A stretch of 32,427 bases of DNA from Polymyxa betae (GCA_003693705.1 RBZT01000663.1:1-32427), one strand, 5' to 3'; counted from the first letter of the stretch, positions 1 to 9,519 are shown. Notes: generated by a model not told the origin, from the letters alone. A program made the numbers and translations.

Positions 1-778
1 AAACTGAATGCTTAGACTGTTTAGCATTATTTCGGATTCGAAGTTCAGGATGGAGGGTAAAGCATGCGTCATCTCCTCCAGGATGGCGATGATGTGGAAC
101 ACTGCATGTTGAGACTCCGGGCCTCTGTCGGTACAACTTCGTAACTTGAGCGCGCAGACCGCTAATCTCCTCTTGCATAGCTAGTTGGGCTGAGAACTTG
201 CTCGAGTGAGAACGTGCCTGTGTTTCAGCGTTTAGCAGCATGTTGGTAGCTTTCTGCATTGACACATCATCCAACGTGTCCAAGGCGGTAACGACTTCAG
301 AATACTCGTCTCCGGCATTCGCCAAAGCGAGTGCGACCTTTAGCTTTTCAGGGCAAGTGACTCCCGCATTTGTTACTGCTTGCGCTCGAGATTCGATCGG
401 AGCAATGTAGTCGACAACAGCCATGGAAGATTGTTTTTCGGTGTGGATTAGGGCTTTAACGGCTGAAATGAGTGCCGCCATTGAACCTCGTTGAAACATT
501 TCATGAAGTGACTTCCAAAGTGCATAAGATGTTTTGGACTTTTGAGCGATAACCAATATTTTGTCGTCGAGGTGAAGCTCGATTTTGGCCTTCGCACGTC
601 GGTCAATCTTGATAAGAGTGTCTTTGAGAAAAGGGGCTTCAGGTGCAGGCTTAAACGTTGCAGCGTCGAACCCCACGGGCTCATCATATTCTTTGTCGAT
701 TAGCAAAGAGCCCATCCGTCGTGCCCACTGTTGATAATTATCGCCTGTTAGGAGCGGTACACGGTCATCTTTACCCAT
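1..778 (-). CDS. Ty1/copia Gag (N-terminal part, runs off the window)
   Basis: An open frame of 259 codons starts at the ATG at 778-776 and runs off the left edge with no stop. The N-terminus carries the copia Gag signature LLTGDNYQQWARRMGSLL, followed by a helical UBN2-like body with ALWKSLHEMF and the late DDVSMQKATNMLLNAE segment. Near positions 65-110 lies a degenerate zinc-knuckle-like cluster, CSVPHHRHPGGDDAC, rich in His and missing the usual second Cys. Gag would form the intracellular particle that packages element RNA. Immediately upstream are a primer-binding site (790-800) and an LTR (804-1060), so this is the 5' end of a minus-strand copia element whose pol lies outside the window. 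I see no frame break, so this copy may be younger than the one at 20303-23908. The family call is secure; completeness cannot be judged. Confidence 0.85.
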   Translation of the reverse strand, partial: MGKDDRVPLLTGDNYQQWARRMGSLLIDKEYDEPVGFDAATFKPAPEAPFLKDTLIKIDRRAKAKIELHLDDKILVIAQKSKTSYALWKSLHEMFQRGSMAALISAVKALIHTEKQSSMAVVDYIAPIESRAQAVTNAGVTCPEKLKVALALANAGDEYSEVVTALDTLDDVSMQKATNMLLNAETQARSHSSKFSAQLAMQEEISGLRAQVTKLYRQRPGVSTCSVPHHRHPGGDDACFTLHPELRIRNNAKQSKHSV

Positions 779-789
779 TGGGATATTGG

Positions 790-800
790 GACTCTTAATC
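790..800 (-). promoter_or_regulatory. Copia primer-binding site matching tRNA-Lys(CUU) anticodon arm
   Basis: The plus strand reads GACTCTTAATC, three bases from the LTR edge at 804. This equals positions 30-40 of eukaryotic tRNA-Lys(CUU), including the CUU anticodon, so the minus-strand element RNA is complementary to it. The identical 11-mer sits next to the LTR of the second copia element (23627-23637). Confidence 0.7.
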
Positions 801-803
801 TTT

Positions 804-1060
804 TGTTGAATCAACAGCTATTTGGTGTTGCCGGATAAGAGAATTCAGATTGATTATGAACGAAGTGTGGCTAAGGTACCAGAATCTCTCGTGCAATACA
901 CGGCCTTTTATTCAACTTCGATAAAAGTTTATTAATAATTGATTGGATATAAATAGCTGATGATAATGAAACTGACATTCTGGGACCTAACTCCGGCGCG
1001 CAGTTTTTGCTGCGCAGTTTTCTTGATATGCAGGANNGTAAGCCGATGAGAACTTCAACA
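804..1060 (-). repeat. Copia 5' LTR (257 bp)
   Basis: It is bounded by TGTTGAA (804-810) and its inverse TTCAACA (1054-1060). On the minus strand it has a TATA-like TATTTATATCC about 950-960 and AATAAA about 910-915, followed by AAGGCCGTG. The block around the polyadenylation signal and the GGTACCTTAGCCAC segment is shared with the LTR at 23638-23908. A two-base N gap (1036-1037) lies inside. The five bases beyond the LTR (AGGAT) would be one target duplication; the partner is outside the window. Confidence 0.8.
1036..1037. other. Assembly gap (NN)
   Basis: Two undetermined bases lie inside the LTR; the true length of the gap is unknown. Confidence 0.99.
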
Positions 1061-1085
1061 AGGATTTAGTCTAGGAATCCCTAAA

Positions 1086-1993
1086 TTGAACTCCAGGAAC
1101 CGTCCAGTAGCAGTTCAAGCGATGTTCAGAGTTAGAAGCACTTCAAGCGCTGAAAGGAACCCGACATCGATGGAGGCTTCTCCTCTAAAAAATCTACAAC
1201 GCCAACTCGTGCCCAACAAGTATCTCCTGCAAACGCTATGGCTCTTTCATATCAGACGCATTTCGAAGCGTTTTGAAAAGGTAATATCAATCGTCTGCTT
1301 ATATCTTTAGATCCTAATAAAACATCAACGTTAGAAAAAAAGAGACGGCCAGATCAAAAGCCTCCGAATAAAGTTTGGAAAAAAGTTGAAACGGACATTT
1401 CGGTTCAATTCTTCGAAAGGCACGATCTGCCGGATCGGCGCCGGCAGCTTCTCGAGCTATTTTGACAAACTTTCTGGAAGATTTGAGTACAGGGACCGTC
1501 GATTGAGACAATAATGCCAAACCAGAGCTTCAGCCGGTTGGTATTATCCCTCTGCTGAAATCTTCTGAGGTCGACAGTTCTCATCAAATGACAGAAAAGC
1601 AATTTCAAACCATGCTGGAAGTTCGTGCTACACCCACGAAGAAGAGAAAGGCGGATGAAACAGCAGAAACATCATCCTGCGAGGTAGTCGAATTAGTCAT
1701 GACTAGTAAAGCGAGTGGCTCTCGATGCACAGCAGCAATTGAGATAATTGCTGTGGAGGTTGTAAACTCAAATTCTATGGAGGAGAGCTTCTTCCACCAG
1801 CAATCGGAACGGCACGCATTTAAGCACTGCCGTAATGCCTCAATCACTGCTCTCGACGATCAGGAATGTTATGTCGGTCGAAGCTCGCAATCAAAGCAGA
1901 GCTCGATCTGCTGGTATTCCAAAAAGATCACGGCCTATCGATGAGAGAGATGTGCGGGCTCAAGCGAATCGCCTTCTCGCTAAATTGAAATAA
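1086..1993 (+). pseudogene. Decayed coding sequence, family not recognised
   Basis: Several frames in turn read like protein. One frame, about 1175-1460, is open apart from a TGA near 1272 and gives a basic, polar stretch (EKKRRPDQKPPNKVWKKVE, then LPDRRRQLLELF). A second frame, about 1460-1940, contains KPELQPVGIIPLLKSSEVDS and TPTKKRKADETAETSS, the latter resembling a nuclear localisation signal. A third frame ends with IPKRSRPIDERDVRAQANR before the stop at 1991-1993. Frame changes and internal stops show that it is broken. I see no catalytic motif and cannot assign a family; a retroelement Gag or an accessory transposon protein would fit the basic, low-complexity composition. The piece starts just right of the copia LTR and may be the sequence that element jumped into. 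Confidence 0.35.
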
Positions 1994-2688
1994 AAGTTGA
2001 TGATTCATCTCTGTACCTAATCATCTTGATCTGGGAGCCCGTCACCCCAGGCTCCACCGACGGATGTACCAGCTTATTCAACCTCCATATTCATCCGACG
2101 CCGATGGAGAAAGTTAGGATGGCACAGGCTCTCCTTGTTGTGTCAAACGTCTGCCTGCTCAGGACTCTCCCTTTCATCTTCAGCCCGCCGATTCCCCATT
2201 TTACTTTAATCCTCTTCCTAGGGTGAACTCTGTTATATGCATCTAATGCAGGCCCAAAACATTCGCGGCCTCCCGATGGTCGACTCTTCTCATTATAGAC
2301 TTATCGCATCCCAGATAGCCGGCTGAAAAACAATTAGCTCAAATCTTCGTGAATACTTGGTAGTGCTTACGATCTCCCATCACGTCTTCGAAAGAGTCGT
2401 CATCATGGTGAAAGTACTGTCGCCAGTTATGAAAGAGTTCAGACCGACGTTGAGACGGCTTCCGAGCCGCCAGGATCTAACTCTTAGTGTAGACCTCACA
2501 CGTTAGCACAGAAGGAACTTTGGTACTGTCTTGATTCAAGAACATGAGGTCACAGAGGGCACGTGACCTCAAAATCAAAAGATATTGAAATGAAAACCAG
2601 CGTAATCACGCCTCATTCCCATTTTCAGATGCCAGGTCGTCATTAATTTGTGCCAGCATAACGACGGACGGCTTGGTAGACTTGTTAA
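1994..2688. other. No gene recognised; holds repeat copy at 2451-2500
   Basis: Stops are dense in all frames, and the short ORF at 2026-2226 has no recognisable domain. The only structure I can support is the 50-bp dispersed repeat at 2451-2500. The end of the stretch is the target site of the Harbinger element, with TAA at 2689-2691. Confidence 0.5.
2451..2500 (-). repeat. Dispersed 50-bp repeat, copy 1
   Basis: It matches 27909-27958 in the same orientation at 44 of 50 positions, with no gap. On the minus strand the core reads AGTTAGATCCTGG, a damaged version of the AGTTCGATCCTGG in copy 2, which fits the RNA polymerase III B-box consensus. It could be the remnant of a tRNA-derived SINE or a shared piece of a decayed coding repeat. 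Confidence 0.5.
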
Positions 2689-2856
2689 TAAGAGGGTGGT
2701 CCAAGTAGAAAGAGGTAATAAAAAAGAGGTGCGGAAAAACTGCGCCGCAATCTGATTGGTAGGACCTATTTTGTCATCTCTTTCGTTTCGAAAGAGGTCA
2801 CGGACCTCTTTTTCCGTAAGTCATCTCTTTTTCTTTAACGTTACTTCTGTCATTCA

Positions 2857-4069
2857 ATGACCAATGTCAATGCTCCTTCGATCATTGCAGCCCTAGTTGG
2901 GGCAGTCACGGCCGCCCTGGGCGCTGTCATTGCTGTGGTAGACGAGGATCTTCATACTGATGGTCGAAGCTATCGCCGATCACAATCGAAAAAAAATTCT
3001 ACTGGTGTTTTATTATATGCTGTTGCTAATTTAAATGCAGCTTTCGACATTGGGTGGTTCATGAAAACCCTTCGGTGCAATAAGAGCTCTTTTGAGAATA
3101 TTTGCTGTTTGATTGAGGCCAGGTGGCATCTTGTTCATGACTCGATTTACCGCAATGCGTCTTTCACAATACGCGAACGTGTTGCTGCAACGTTACATTA
3201 TGTTTCACATACAGGCTCTGTTTTCGATACTGCACAAGTTTTTGGAATGAGCAAGACATCTGCTTTCCGTTTTATCAAAGAAGTGACTGATATTATCGTT
3301 GATGTCATGGCAAGTGATATCATTCGACTGCCATCAGGTCTTGAAGATTCAGAATGGAGCAATTTGTCAGAAGGATTCAAGCAGATTTGTGGGTTTCCCA
3401 ACTGCTGCCTTTCAGTTGATGGGACTTTGATTGAAATTGAACGTCCCAGAGAGTTTTTTGGCTGGTATTGTCGAAAAGGATACCCTGCTATCAATGCCCA
3501 GCTGGTCGTCGATCACAAGGCTCGTGTTAGATCATGTGATTTGAGACCAGGATCGGCCAACGGCAAATCTATTTTACAATTATTCAGGTTTAGGAGAAAA
3601 GCTACAGCGCATTCTTCCAGAGGGAATGTTTATTGTCGCCGATGCTGGCTATACCTTAAGCAAACAGGTAATCATTCCCTATCCCGGGGACGATTCCAAC
3701 CCGATCCGTCAATGGTTCAATTATCTACATTCTCGGACGAGAATTACAGTGGAGCTTGCAAACGGAATGCAACAAAACCGGTTTCGTATTTTGAAGCTTC
3801 ATTTGAACCAGAAAGAGGACTCAATTACAGGGAGAGCACAGACTAGCCAAATGGCTCGAATGATTGAGGCCAGTCTAGTTCTTCACAATATCTTTATCGA
3901 TTTGAATGAGGATACTGATCTTTCAGATTCTGACGATGAAAACGACGAGGCAGTGAATGGCAGGGACGCTTTTGATAATTTGGCATCAAGTGGTGCCATC
4001 TGCCTTCGTGACACTATTGCAGACTACCTTTACGATAATCAGGCAATGATAAAGAGAATGTATATCTGA
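2857..4069 (+). CDS. Harbinger (HARBI1-like) DDE transposase, one frameshift
   Basis: The protein would cut and rejoin DNA at the element ends. The N-terminus has a helix-turn-helix region (ATLHYVSHTGSVFDTAQVFG, with KTSAFRFIKEV after it). The catalytic Asp residues lie in LSVDGTLIEIERP and VADAGY, and the Glu lies in RITVELANGM, so the DDE triad is all present. The first frame runs from ATG 2857 to about 3570; the rest continues in another frame to the stop at 4067-4069. The break falls at a TTTT run (3572-3575), where one T too many explains the shift, so it may be a sequencing error. The gene ends five bases from the stop of the convergent partner. Length, about 400 residues, is normal for the family. 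Confidence 0.9.
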
Positions 4070-4074
4070 ATGCT

Positions 4075-4921
4075 TTAATTCTGTTTGTCAAGCATTTTTT
4101 GGAGAAGCTCAACTGTCGCAGCCGACAATTTCAGTAACAGCTCCGTCTGAGTTCGATTCTGCTGAAGTAGATCAGTATTGACGGTGAGCAATTGTTCAAT
4201 TTTGTCGCTGTCGTTCTTCGAGCTAAAGGAATTGTTGGTCATGCTCAAGCTACGACCAAGAGAAACGAGGCCGGATTTGATGTCCTCACCAAGCGAACTT
4301 ATTGCTGCCGCGCGGTCAGGCGGTGCAGTTCGACGACGAAAGTTCCGGCCAGATTCAGGTACCTCGGCTGGTCGGGCATCGTTTTCGATTGGAGCTTCTG
4401 GATCTTCTGGCTTCTGCTGCTCTGGCGGCTTGGTAGTATTCAGGCAATCATGGGCAGTGCCCAGACTGCCACCGAAATGACTAACCAAAACGTCCCAGCT
4501 CTGCGGTTTCGGTGGGGCCGCAACGTTTCCTGTCGTCTTGTCATCATTTTGAACCTTGCGGAAATTATTTTGAAGCTCCTGGTATTTGTTTTTGATTTGA
4601 ATAACGTTTGCATCAGTACTACACTTGGATTGCTTATCTAAAAGAACTTTCGACGACCCAATTGAAAGTTTGGCTTTGTTCTTTAGATCCAGAAAGTAGT
4701 CATGATATTTTTCTCTCGAGGTCAGCAAATGCTCGATTAATGTTAGGCGTCCAGCGAAAAGGAACTTCGGCTCGCTGCCCATTTCTCCCCTTGGCTGCGG
4801 TAGTGACTTCTGCAGGTTCGGGAGCATCGGATGGCTGCTCCAGGTTGCCGGTATCCTGGACAGTGTCTTCATTAGAGGAATCGTCAGCCCAAGCCTGAAG
4901 CATAGCGTCGTCGTTGTCCAT
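4075..4921 (-). CDS. Harbinger Myb/SANT-like DNA-binding partner, one frameshift
   Basis: Harbinger elements usually encode a second, Myb-like protein that binds the element ends and helps bring the transposase to DNA in the nucleus. The best start is the ATG at 4921-4919, giving an acidic N-terminus (MDNDDAMLQAWADD). The trihelix/SANT-like part begins at VPFRWTPNI; the frame then shifts near 4738-4744 and continues as IEHLLTSREKYHDYFLDLKN. A conserved segment, VLVSHFGGSLGTAHDCLN, recurs in the partner of the fourth Harbinger (29097-29890). The C-terminus is a leucine-rich, probably coiled-coil segment (IEQLLTVNTDLLQQNRTQ...), suited to dimerisation. It is convergent with the transposase, with a five-base gap. 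Confidence 0.78.
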
Positions 4922-5078
4922 GGCTGCAGGCAATGATGTAGTTTCAACAGATCTAGCCAATCAGATTGTCGCAAAAAAAAGAGGTCGCGCAATAGATGAC
5001 CTCATTCGGACCACGCAAAATTGATGAACCTCTTTTTTATTTACCTCTTTTTTTACTTGGACCACCCTCTAAGGGCAG

Positions 5079-5106
5079 TACCGTTGCCGTCACCTTAACC
5101 CTACAA
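5079..5106 (+). repeat. 28-bp inverted dispersed repeat, left copy
   Basis: It matches the reverse complement of 11175-11202 with one mismatch in 28. It starts eight bases inside the right target duplication of the 2692-5069 Harbinger. It may be the left terminal repeat of the split ALP1-type element (GGGCAGTACCG follows TAA), or a shared coding fragment; see findings. Confidence 0.6.
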
Positions 5107-5551
5107 TTTCATTATTAACTCGTAACAGTCCGTTATTCCGGTGGTGGGGAAGGGCGTACCAGGCAAAACTCTATTTTTCGCTTCTATACGATGAGATTGA
5201 CGACAAATTAGAAGCCAATTCGTGCAATATATTAAGTGAAGAAATTTCCGATTTCGTTTGTATGGAGAACGATCATTTGAAAAGTGTAGGGCGGTTTACA
5301 GAAATATTTCGCGCAGTTTTCAGATTGTTTATTGTGCCCAGTCACGCACATATTTTTTGCTCCATTTATATGCGAGTTTGATCAGAGCATCCACGACGCG
5401 CATTTCTATTTTACCAAATCTATTCTCAAATAGTGCCGAAATAGATTGGTTGTAATAAAATAGGACACGATTTTCACATCCTGACCGTAGCTATCCGCAG
5501 TTCTATACTGTAGGCAACGTAATAAATTGGCGTCTTCAAACATTGCCAGCA
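5107..5551 (+). other. No recognised gene; leader of the ALP1-type fragment
   Basis: One frame is open from the TAA at 5070 to about 5380 without a Met start and without a recognisable domain, so I do not call it as a gene. The remainder is AT-rich and leads to the ATG at 5552. Confidence 0.4.
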
Positions 5552-5773
5552 ATGCCGCCAGCTGACGAATTGCTCCAGCACTGGATGGACGATGCTGAAG
5601 AATTTGAATTCTTTTTTACCAATATAATGCAGGCGAATCTCAACGCTAGCGATGAATACTCCAAGAATGCTGGCCAACGTCGCGATGTCAACATCGAAAG
5701 AGACAGGGATCTGAGAGATGCGGTAACAGTGACACTACGTGATAAAAAATCGATATGTATGAAAATGCTCTAA
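5552..5773 (+). pseudogene. N-terminal fragment of an ALP1-type PIF/Harbinger transposase
   Basis: The ATG at 5552 opens a short frame starting MPPADELLQHWMDDAEEFEF and continuing to GQRRDVNIERDRDL, after which it leaves the expected course and stops. An acidic start followed by an R-rich motif with RDR matches the region before the core domain in plant-like ALP1 transposases. The catalytic core is absent here; the matching C-terminal part, with no N-terminus, starts near 8808. I infer that both once belonged to one gene, now separated by an insertion with loss of the middle. Assignment rests on composition and context, not on a catalytic motif. Confidence 0.45.
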
Positions 5774-5835
5774 GAGCCGCATCTATGCATTGTTTGGCGG
5801 GTACGGCTCTCCCAAACTTTTTTTAAAATTTGAGA

Positions 5836-6805
5836 CTAGGCGCTCTGCCTAGAGGAAAAAATGTTTTTAGGTGTGTAACTTGACTGTATCTCGAAGCGGT
5901 AATCATCGTCACACTGCTGGATGAAATCAAGTACCAGAGACTCGGCGCCATTGTTGTTGACCAACCAGTTCTCAATGCAGTCTGGGTGAGTTATAACAAG
6001 GAGTGGCTGGTCCACTTTATACACGTACTCCAGTGGGGTAAAGGCTTTGAAATAGGACATTAGACATTGTCTTTGATCGTCATCGTCGACGTCATAATCT
6101 TCATGATCGTACTTTTTCATATTAGCGAACATTTTCGCCGTCAGTCTGTTGGGGCTGCGGATATGAAACAAAATTTCAAGACCGTCTTTCGATATTTCCT
6201 GGGTAATATCAGTTCCTGGAAACAATGTACATATAACGATAGTGTGATGTTTCAAGGTTTGATTGTCCAGATAGTGCGTAATGTGGTGCATTTGCAAGCG
6301 ATTTTCAGAATTGGTAGCAGCTTCGACAGCCTAATGGATCGCTTCGACTTTGGATTGTGTTGGGGTCATGTTCTTCGAAGGGCAGGGTGGTGATGAGGAT
6401 GGGCGTTTGTCGCCGAATATGATCCGCGTAGACGGTATTCTGGGTTTTTTGTCAGGCCGCGTTACATCATCACCGCCGAACATTGTTATTATATCAGCAG
6501 GATAAGAATCGAAGGAAGACTGATTTGAGTCAGCGATGGAGTCACTATCGCCTTTCACTAAAATAAAGAATTATTATCCGGAAGGCTGGAAGCAAACAGT
6601 ACTTACATCCTCTCCAAAATATATTGGCCTGATTATTAATATCCCGGGCCAATACTTTCGCCAACATCGGTAGCTTCACCTTAATATCTTTGACTATCGG
6701 CTGCTTCACGGCCCCCTTGGCACACTCACTCCTCATCAGACAATGCAGATAGGGCTTGACAAAGTCGAACGATGACGGGGAATTGGTCGGCCATGGCACA
6801 GACAT
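5836..6805 (-). CDS. Two-exon gene of unknown function, with an in-frame TAG
   Basis: Exon 1 runs from ATG 6805 to 6607 (starts MSVPWPTNSPSSFDFVKPYL). The intron (6558-6606, 49 bp) has a perfect GTAAGT donor and a TTTATTTTAG acceptor, and splicing keeps the frame. Exon 2 is Ser-, Asp- and Pro-rich (SIADSNQSSFDSYPADI), then meets a TAG about 6331-6333 and stays open after it for about 165 codons to the stop near 5836. The last part looks globular: GTDITQEISKDGLEILFHIR, then an acidic patch EDYDVDDDDQ, then PLLVITHPDCIENWLVNN. I recognise no family. It lies divergent to the transposase at 7531-8610 with about 725 bp between them, so it could be an accessory gene of that element or a host gene caught among repeats. 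The TAG may be a nonsense mutation, a readthrough codon or an error. Confidence 0.6.
6558..6606 (-). other. Spliceosomal intron (49 bp)
   Basis: Donor GGAT/GTAAGT and acceptor CTTTATTTTAG on the minus strand. Removing it joins two open frames that differ in phase. This is one of two introns supporting a eukaryotic source. Confidence 0.8.
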
Positions 6806-7530
6806 GATTCAGCAATCGATCAGATTACAGAATGGCGAAACATACGGTGGGGTGGCGGGCATGGTAGACCATACATGGTCCGCAGAGGGTACAGCAGAAG
6901 GTGGCCGCGGCTGTGGGGAATGCTGACTGGCGCCCCAGTGGTAGACACTATTGCATACCACTGGAGGCCGGCCACCAAAGAGCACCAATCATGCTCCAAA
7001 CATTTGAATGCCCCGCCATATCGGATGTTTGGTGCGCTACTGTGAGCTGCACCGGAAAGGTGCGTTGCGTAGCTCTCTATTCTATCTTCAATGCTCACCA
7101 AAATTTGGATTGACGGTAAACGAAAGTTCAGCAACATTCAGCGTTTAGTCAATAAATGCTTCTTGCGGTCAGCGTCTGGCAGAACACATTCTGCCGCTGT
7201 CTTCGACTTTCGCGTTCATAGCAACGCACAAAAATTATCATTGGTCACTATAGAAGCTCTAACATGTAGCACAAATACAAGCTGTTACGACTGACCTATC
7301 GTTGAACCGAACTGCACAACCTGGGATAATCGCTGAATCACGCTGCATCGACTTTTACCGGCTCACCATTTTAGACCTGATTAGCTCAAGGCTCTTTGGC
7401 GGTGGGTTGCGCCCGCCTTCGCAGTTTTCATATGTACGTTACGATATGATGGGTGCACCAATTTTGTTACTGTAAAAAATTCTCGCATATCGTATTCCAA
7501 TGCGGTGCGTAATTATAATGCACAGTAGAC
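6806..7530. other. Divergent intergenic region, no gene recognised
   Basis: It separates the spliced minus-strand gene from the plus-strand transposase. Short ORFs here (for example 6820-7137 minus) have no recognisable content. A GC-rich imperfect hairpin, GGCGGTGGGTTGCGCCCGCC, sits about 7400-7420. It would hold the promoters of both genes, but I cannot point to individual elements. Confidence 0.45.
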
Positions 7531-8610
7531 ATGGTTTCAACTTGTTACGGGTTTTCATTTGTGAGAAGTGCGTTTTCTCATATGCCTTCTTGTATGGATT
7601 CTCGTCTGGGACCCCAAAGCTGGTTTGAAGAGAGATGCTCTCAAATCATGAATTACCGATCTTCATTTCATACAGCCACCTGGGAGAGGCATATCACTTC
7701 TCACTTTGGCGTTTCCATAGGTATTATCATCAACATAAATGATCTCCTGAATTTGCGTTCGCCGGAGGAACAAGAACACTTATTATGGGCATTATTTTTC
7801 CTGAAGGTTTACAACACAGAAACAGTGTCTGCTCGTTTCTGGAATGTCACCGAAAAAACTTACAGAAAGTGTTTATACCCTATGGTTGAGCGAATTGCAG
7901 GGCTTTCTTTGGTATGAATGGCTTTCACAATGGTTGTTGTTTATTACGGGAATTTTTATCTCGTTGAGATCCCTTTGTTAAGGTAGAAATCAAAGTGACC
8001 CGCATATTTTTTAAAATACTCGTTAATTAAAATAAAATACATAGATAAAATTTGAAGATCGCTGGGATAATTCGGATCAGAATCGTCCTTCGATGTCGAT
8101 TGATGGGACCGATTTTTTACATTCCAGAACAGCAACCTATTGCCCGGGGGGATTACTCACACAAATATAAGCATGCAGGGCTCCGCTCTGAGATAGGTGT
8201 GGCACTGGGCTGCTTGAAAATCGTACACATTGCCGGCGGTGTGCCAGCTGGAGAACGGCCAGATTTGCGTCTGGCGCGCCATTGCCTTGTGACCAAACTA
8301 ACGCCTGGCGAGCAGGTTGCTGCTGATTTGATATACAGAGACGGTGAAAATTACTTTCTCACCCCTTTTCAAAATCCTAAGACAGAATACGAAAGATCTT
8401 TCAATAGGCAGCTGGAGCGGGTCATCATGTCCGGTCACGAAACTGTAAATAAGCGCTTCGAGCACTTTGAGGCCTTAGCGACAAGAAAATTCCGCCACTC
8501 AAGAGAACAGCATGCGGTGTTTTTTTGAGGCTGTAGCAAATCTAGTTCAGCTCAGTCTCCAAAATGAGCCGCTCTGGGATGTAAAAAGCCGATTGAAGCA
8601 ATATCAATGA
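7531..8610 (+). CDS. PHIS/Harbinger-like DDE transposase with one intron, two frameshifts
   Basis: Exon 1 (7531-7911) carries LLWALFFLKVYNTETVSARF and TEKTYRKCLYPMVERIAGL, the helix-turn-helix region of this transposase group. A 133-bp intron (7912-8044) follows. Exon 2 starts IKFEDRWDN and holds the first Asp in SMSIDGTDF, then YIPEQQPIARGDYSHKYKHA, the second Asp in AADLIYRDGENY, and the Glu in GHETVNKRFEHF. The end is EAVANLVQLSLQNEPLW with a stop at 8608-8610. Two frame changes occur at T runs (8113-8118 and 8520-8526), each explained by one extra T, so the gene could be intact in the real genome. The first ATG after the AT-rich leader was chosen as start. I could not find convincing terminal repeats. 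Confidence 0.82.
7912..8044 (+). other. Intron in the transposase gene (133 bp, phase 0)
   Basis: Donor TTG/GTATGA, acceptor AATACATAG/ATA. It is AT-rich with stops in all frames. Removing it joins ERIAGLSL directly to IKFEDRW, as the alignment logic of the family requires. Confidence 0.72.
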
Positions 8611-8807
8611 TTTACTCGGTTAATAATACACAACCCGCATCATATCGAGACTGATACAGTGTGTATTTCCTTTTTGTATTCAGACCGCAATAAAGGGATT
8701 TCAAGTTACAATGCACAATACTGCGATTTTCAAATCTGGGAAAATGCACGAATTCGAGATTTACCGCATCTTCCTCCATAGTTAGAAGCGCTTTTGCTGT
8801 TCAATAA
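8611..8807. other. 3' flank of the transposase; no gene
   Basis: It contains an AATAAAG polyadenylation-like signal near 8690 and no coding sequence that I recognise. It ends at the truncated edge of the ALP1-type fragment. Confidence 0.4.
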
Positions 8808-9494
8808 TTGACCTTTATCATGAAACCTATCTTCGGAGAGGGCAAAGAGGGCGCTCCAACTGTGGAAGCAGTTTGTGACTACCGTTTATGGGTATGGCAC
8901 TCCTTTTTCGTGATGGCCGGTTCAAATAATGATCTAAACGTCCTTGAGTCCTTGACCGCTCACCTCTGCTCCATGGTCTTCTTCGCGGAGAGTCTTCTGC
9001 CATCAGTTTCACAATCAATGGCAATGAGTATCGTCAAGGATATTATCTTGCCGATGGCATTTATCCAGATTGGCCGGTTTTCCTGAAAACGATATCTCAA
9101 CCGGTCGGACGGAAGAAACGTCTGTTCATAGATTTACAGGAAGATCTACGAAAAAAATATTGAACGCTGTTTTGTTGTATTGCAGCAACGTTTTCGAATC
9201 TTAGCGCTTCCTTGTAAACTCTGGGATCGAAACGCCATGCATACAGTTATGACAGCCTGTATAATCTTGCATAATATTATCATTGAAGACGAATGGTACG
9301 TCGACAGTCTTATTCACGATTTTTTGTTTGAAAGTATAGAGGAATTTGACGTCCTAGCTCCTGTTGACAGAGAAGACACTTTTATCGGAGAGCTGGCTAA
9401 CTATATGGCGAGACTGCATGATCGCCAGCTTTATTATCGACTACGAGACGATCTGATTGAAAATGTATGGAGAAATTATGGCGATCAAGAGTAA
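8808..9494 (+). pseudogene. ALP1-type PIF/Harbinger transposase, C-terminal part
   Basis: Typical ALP1/PIF blocks occur in order: APTVEAVCDYRLWVWHSFF, MAGSNNDLNVLE, then in another frame FTINGNEYRQGYYLADGIYP (second catalytic Asp), and in a third frame the Glu region IERCF with LQQRFRILALPCKLWDR, followed by MTACIILHNIIIEDEW and a normal C-terminus ending YGDQE. The first Asp and the N-terminal half are missing. Frame changes lie near 8997 and at a 7-A run (9151-9157), the latter explained by one extra A. The stop at 9492-9494 faces the end of a minus-strand NAM-like gene, the usual pairing for PIF elements. A matching N-terminal fragment lies at 5552-5773. Confidence 0.85.
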
Positions 9495-9519
9495 ATTGTA
9501 GAACTATCAATATATTTCT

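Larger units (their letters stand above)
2692..5069 (+). mobile_element. PIF/Harbinger transposon, nearly complete (2378 bp)
   Basis: Both ends carry an inverted repeat of about 40 bp that starts GAGGGTGGTCCAAGTA and includes two copies of AAAGAGGT (2692-2730 and its inverse at 5028-5069). The element is flanked by TAA on the left (2689-2691) and TAA on the right (5070-5072), the 3-bp TWA duplication typical of PIF/Harbinger. Inside are a plus-strand transposase and a minus-strand Myb-like protein that meet tail to tail. Each gene has one visible frame break, so this copy may not be autonomous. A second, more decayed element with a related transposase lies at 28244-29890. Confidence 0.92.

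Noticed and set aside
1281-1310. GTAATA...TTTAG, a possible 30-bp intron
   Set aside because: Very short, and removing it leads to a stop rather than joining the adjacent open frame.
4178-4898. Plus-strand ORFs of about 100-150 codons
   Set aside because: They lie antisense to the Myb-like partner, whose frame has conserved segments shared with a second copy.
6820-7137. ORF of 105 codons on the minus strand
   Set aside because: Low-quality composition, overlapped by ORFs on the other strand, no domain, and located between two better genes.
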